Origin: JAIRVZ01 sp031553755
GTDB lineage: Bacteria > Bacteroidota > Bacteroidia > Bacteroidales > Azobacteroidaceae
Reading direction: 5' to 3'
Assembly (NCBI GenBank): GCA_031553755.1
Contig: JAVBKZ010000004.1
Location: 1-62,023 of the forward strand
Length of the DNA: 62,023 nt
The position numbers and the translations under genes were made by a program. This document shows, piece after piece, positions 60,611-62,023 of this stretch (within the stretch, counting starts at the first letter, position 1; each line of letters opens with the position of its first letter). The notes beneath the pieces were generated by a model. It worked only from the letters and a program-made list of their open reading frames with translations, was not told the origin of the DNA and did no database searches.

Positions 60611-61771
60611 ATGGCAAAGCGAGATTATTACGAAGTATTGGAAGTTAGTAAAACGGCAACACAGGTCGAAATAAAAAAAGCTTATCGCAAAAAAGCGATA
60701 CAGTTTCACCCCGATAAAAATCCGGATGACAAAGCTGCCGAAGAAAAATTCAAAGAAGCTGCCGAAGCTTATGAAGTATTAAGCGATGAAAACAAACGCG
60801 GCCGTTACGATCGTTTCGGACACGCGGGAGTTGGAGGTGCATCAAGCAATGGTGGAGGATTCGGAGGAGGCGGTATGTCGATGGATGACATATTCTCTCA
60901 ATTCGGAGATATTTTTGGCGGCCATTTCGGTGGAAACTTTGGAGGATTCGGAGGTTTTGGCGGAAGTAGAGGACAGCATGTGAATCGCGGTTCTGACTTA
61001 AGAGTCAAAGTTAAACTCAATTTACAAGAAATAGCCAACGGCGTAGAGAAAAAAATCAAGGTTAAAAAATATATATCTTGTAAAGCTTGCAGCGGAACAG
61101 GCGCTGAAAATGGCACTTCTTATTCTACTTGTTCTAATTGTAAAGGAAGTGGTTCCGTAACGAGAATTGTGAACACGATGCTTGGGCAAATGCAAACGAC
61201 CACAACCTGTCCAACATGTAACGGAGAAGGAAAAATCATTACAAACAGATGTAAAGAATGTAACGGAGAAGGAATCCAAAGAGACGAAGATGTTATCAGT
61301 ATTAACATTCCGGCCGGAGTTGCGGAAGGAATGCAGTTGTCTTTATCCGGCAAAGGAAACGCGGCGCGCAGAGGTGGTATAAACGGAGACCTTTTAATTG
61401 TTATCGAAGAAGAACCTCATCCTGAATTATTGAGAGATCAAAACGATATTATCTATAATTTATTACTTAGCTTTCCTACCGCGGCCGTGGGAGGAAATGT
61501 AGAAATTCCGACTATCGACAGCAAGGTTAAGATAAAAATAGATCCGGGAACTCAGCCGGGAAAAGTATTGCGTCTCAGAAACAAAGGACTACCAAGTGTG
61601 AATGGATATGGAACAGGCGATTTACTGGTAAATATCAGCATCTATGTCCCTGAAAATTTATCGAAAGAAGAAAAGAAAATTTTGGAAGAGTTAGAAGAAA
61701 ATTCAAATTTCCAACCACAACAATCTGTAAAAAATAAAATTTTCAGTCACTTCAGGAGGATGTTTGATTAA
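60611..61771 (+). CDS. dnaJ: Chaperone DnaJ (type I Hsp40)
   Basis: Co-chaperone that delivers clients to DnaK and triggers its ATPase. The 386 residues have the J domain with HPD (FHPDKNPD), a Gly/Phe-rich linker (about 75-125), four CxxCxGxG zinc repeats (CKACSGTG, CSNCKGSG, CPTCNGEG, CKECNGEG) and the client-binding C-terminal domains. It is the last gene in the window and is followed by a terminator. Confidence 0.97.
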   Translation: MAKRDYYEVLEVSKTATQVEIKKAYRKKAIQFHPDKNPDDKAAEEKFKEAAEAYEVLSDENKRGRYDRFGHAGVGGASSNGGGFGGGGMSMDDIFSQFGDIFGGHFGGNFGGFGGFGGSRGQHVNRGSDLRVKVKLNLQEIANGVEKKIKVKKYISCKACSGTGAENGTSYSTCSNCKGSGSVTRIVNTMLGQMQTTTTCPTCNGEGKIITNRCKECNGEGIQRDEDVISINIPAGVAEGMQLSLSGKGNAARRGGINGDLLIVIEEEPHPELLRDQNDIIYNLLLSFPTAAVGGNVEIPTIDSKVKIKIDPGTQPGKVLRLRNKGLPSVNGYGTGDLLVNISIYVPENLSKEEKKILEELEENSNFQPQQSVKNKIFSHFRRMFD

Positions 61772-61808
61772 CCAAGCTCTCAAATTACTCAATAAAATAA
61801 TGAAATGG

Positions 61809-61834
61809 GGTGTCTAAAAAAGGCACCTTTTTTT
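61809..61834 (+). terminator. Terminator after dnaJ
   Basis: GGTGTC (61809-61814) pairs with GGCACC (61822-61827, one G-T pair), followed by seven T residues. Confidence 0.75.
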
Positions 61835-61858
61835 ATATCATCATATAAAAACAATATG

Positions 61859-62022
61859 AGTATCCGTTATTTTACCTAACACATTAAAAACCTAATTTGT
61901 CATTGCGGGCTTGACCCGCAATCTATTGATAATCAGCAATTCATTAAGAGATCCTGAATCAAGTTCAGGATGACAGCATCAAGTACGGGATGACAGAGCA
62001 ATTAGGTAGTATAACGGATACT
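61859..62022. repeat. 164-bp MITE-like element with terminal inverted repeats and inner hairpins
   Basis: The ends 61859-61879 and 62002-62022 are 21-base inverted repeats with two mismatches. Inside are the hairpins TGCGGG/CCCGCA and ATCCTGAA/TTCAGGAT. The text ATTGCGGGCTTGACCCGCAAT is a word I know from dispersed intergenic repeats in several bacterial phyla. No coding frame. It ends one base before the window edge, so its outer flank cannot be judged. Confidence 0.75.
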
Positions 62023-62023
62023 T

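Noticed and set aside
1..62023. tRNA or rRNA genes
   Set aside because: Reading by eye found no T-loop/acceptor combinations or rRNA signatures; a covariance-model scan was not possible.

Overview
The window reads as chromosome of a Bacteroidetes bacterium, most likely order Bacteroidales. The evidence is the AT-rich sequence, A-rich stretches instead of Shine-Dalgarno sites, at least a dozen well-placed copies of the Bacteroidetes -7 element TAnnTTTG, and clade-typical genes: a lamin-tail/OadG fusion, DUF4491, a SerA of the Bacteroidetes type, and PIN-PhoH. Genus cannot be read from the sequence. There are no rRNA or tRNA genes, no CRISPR array and no intact insertion sequence.

Layout. 1-7.7 kb: tail of an unknown gene, a secreted pectinesterase, a secreted protein of unknown function, and a MacB-like export system (ATPase, two permeases, HlyD adaptor, TolC-like channel). 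8-12.7 kb: sodium-pumping methylmalonyl-CoA decarboxylase operon. 12.8-15.3 kb: M15 peptidase lipoprotein and a membrane-anchored MutS-like ATPase. 15.3-19.8 kb: Phe/Tyr biosynthesis operon (pheA, aminotransferase, DAHP synthase-chorismate mutase, tyrA) behind a Phe/Tyr-rich leader peptide and attenuator. 20-29.8 kb: DUF4491, yidC, pyrG, an XRE regulator with an unusual upstream region, and tamB. 29.9-36 kb: tsaD, a YigZ-like protein, GH105 hydrolase, DUF1015, PiT phosphate carrier and its DUF47 partner. 36.2-39.8 kb: a PP2C / FHA / FHA / Ser-Thr kinase signalling cluster. 39.9-46 kb: pyrK-pyrD, a DUF1186/SEC-C protein, phoH, radA. 46-51 kb: an NtrC-type regulator, a hybrid histidine kinase and serA in one tight run. 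51-57 kb: ferritin, gcvP, a metallo-hydrolase, rsmG and a DUF3298 lipoprotein. 57-62 kb: a Nudix-type regulator, typA, grpE-dnaJ and a palindromic repeat element.

The most interesting signals are (i) the aromatic-operon attenuator at 15380-15536, where leader peptide, antiterminator and terminator can all be read directly; (ii) several families of intergenic palindromes built from short repeated words, placed between genes of the same operon and abutting or invading start and stop codons, one of which supplies the start codon and first codons of a lipoprotein; (iii) a 164-bp element with terminal inverted repeats at the right end; (iv) a possible ATT start for tamB; (v) clustered ACATTTGT motifs upstream of an XRE regulator; and (vi) the phospho-signalling cluster with no visible target.
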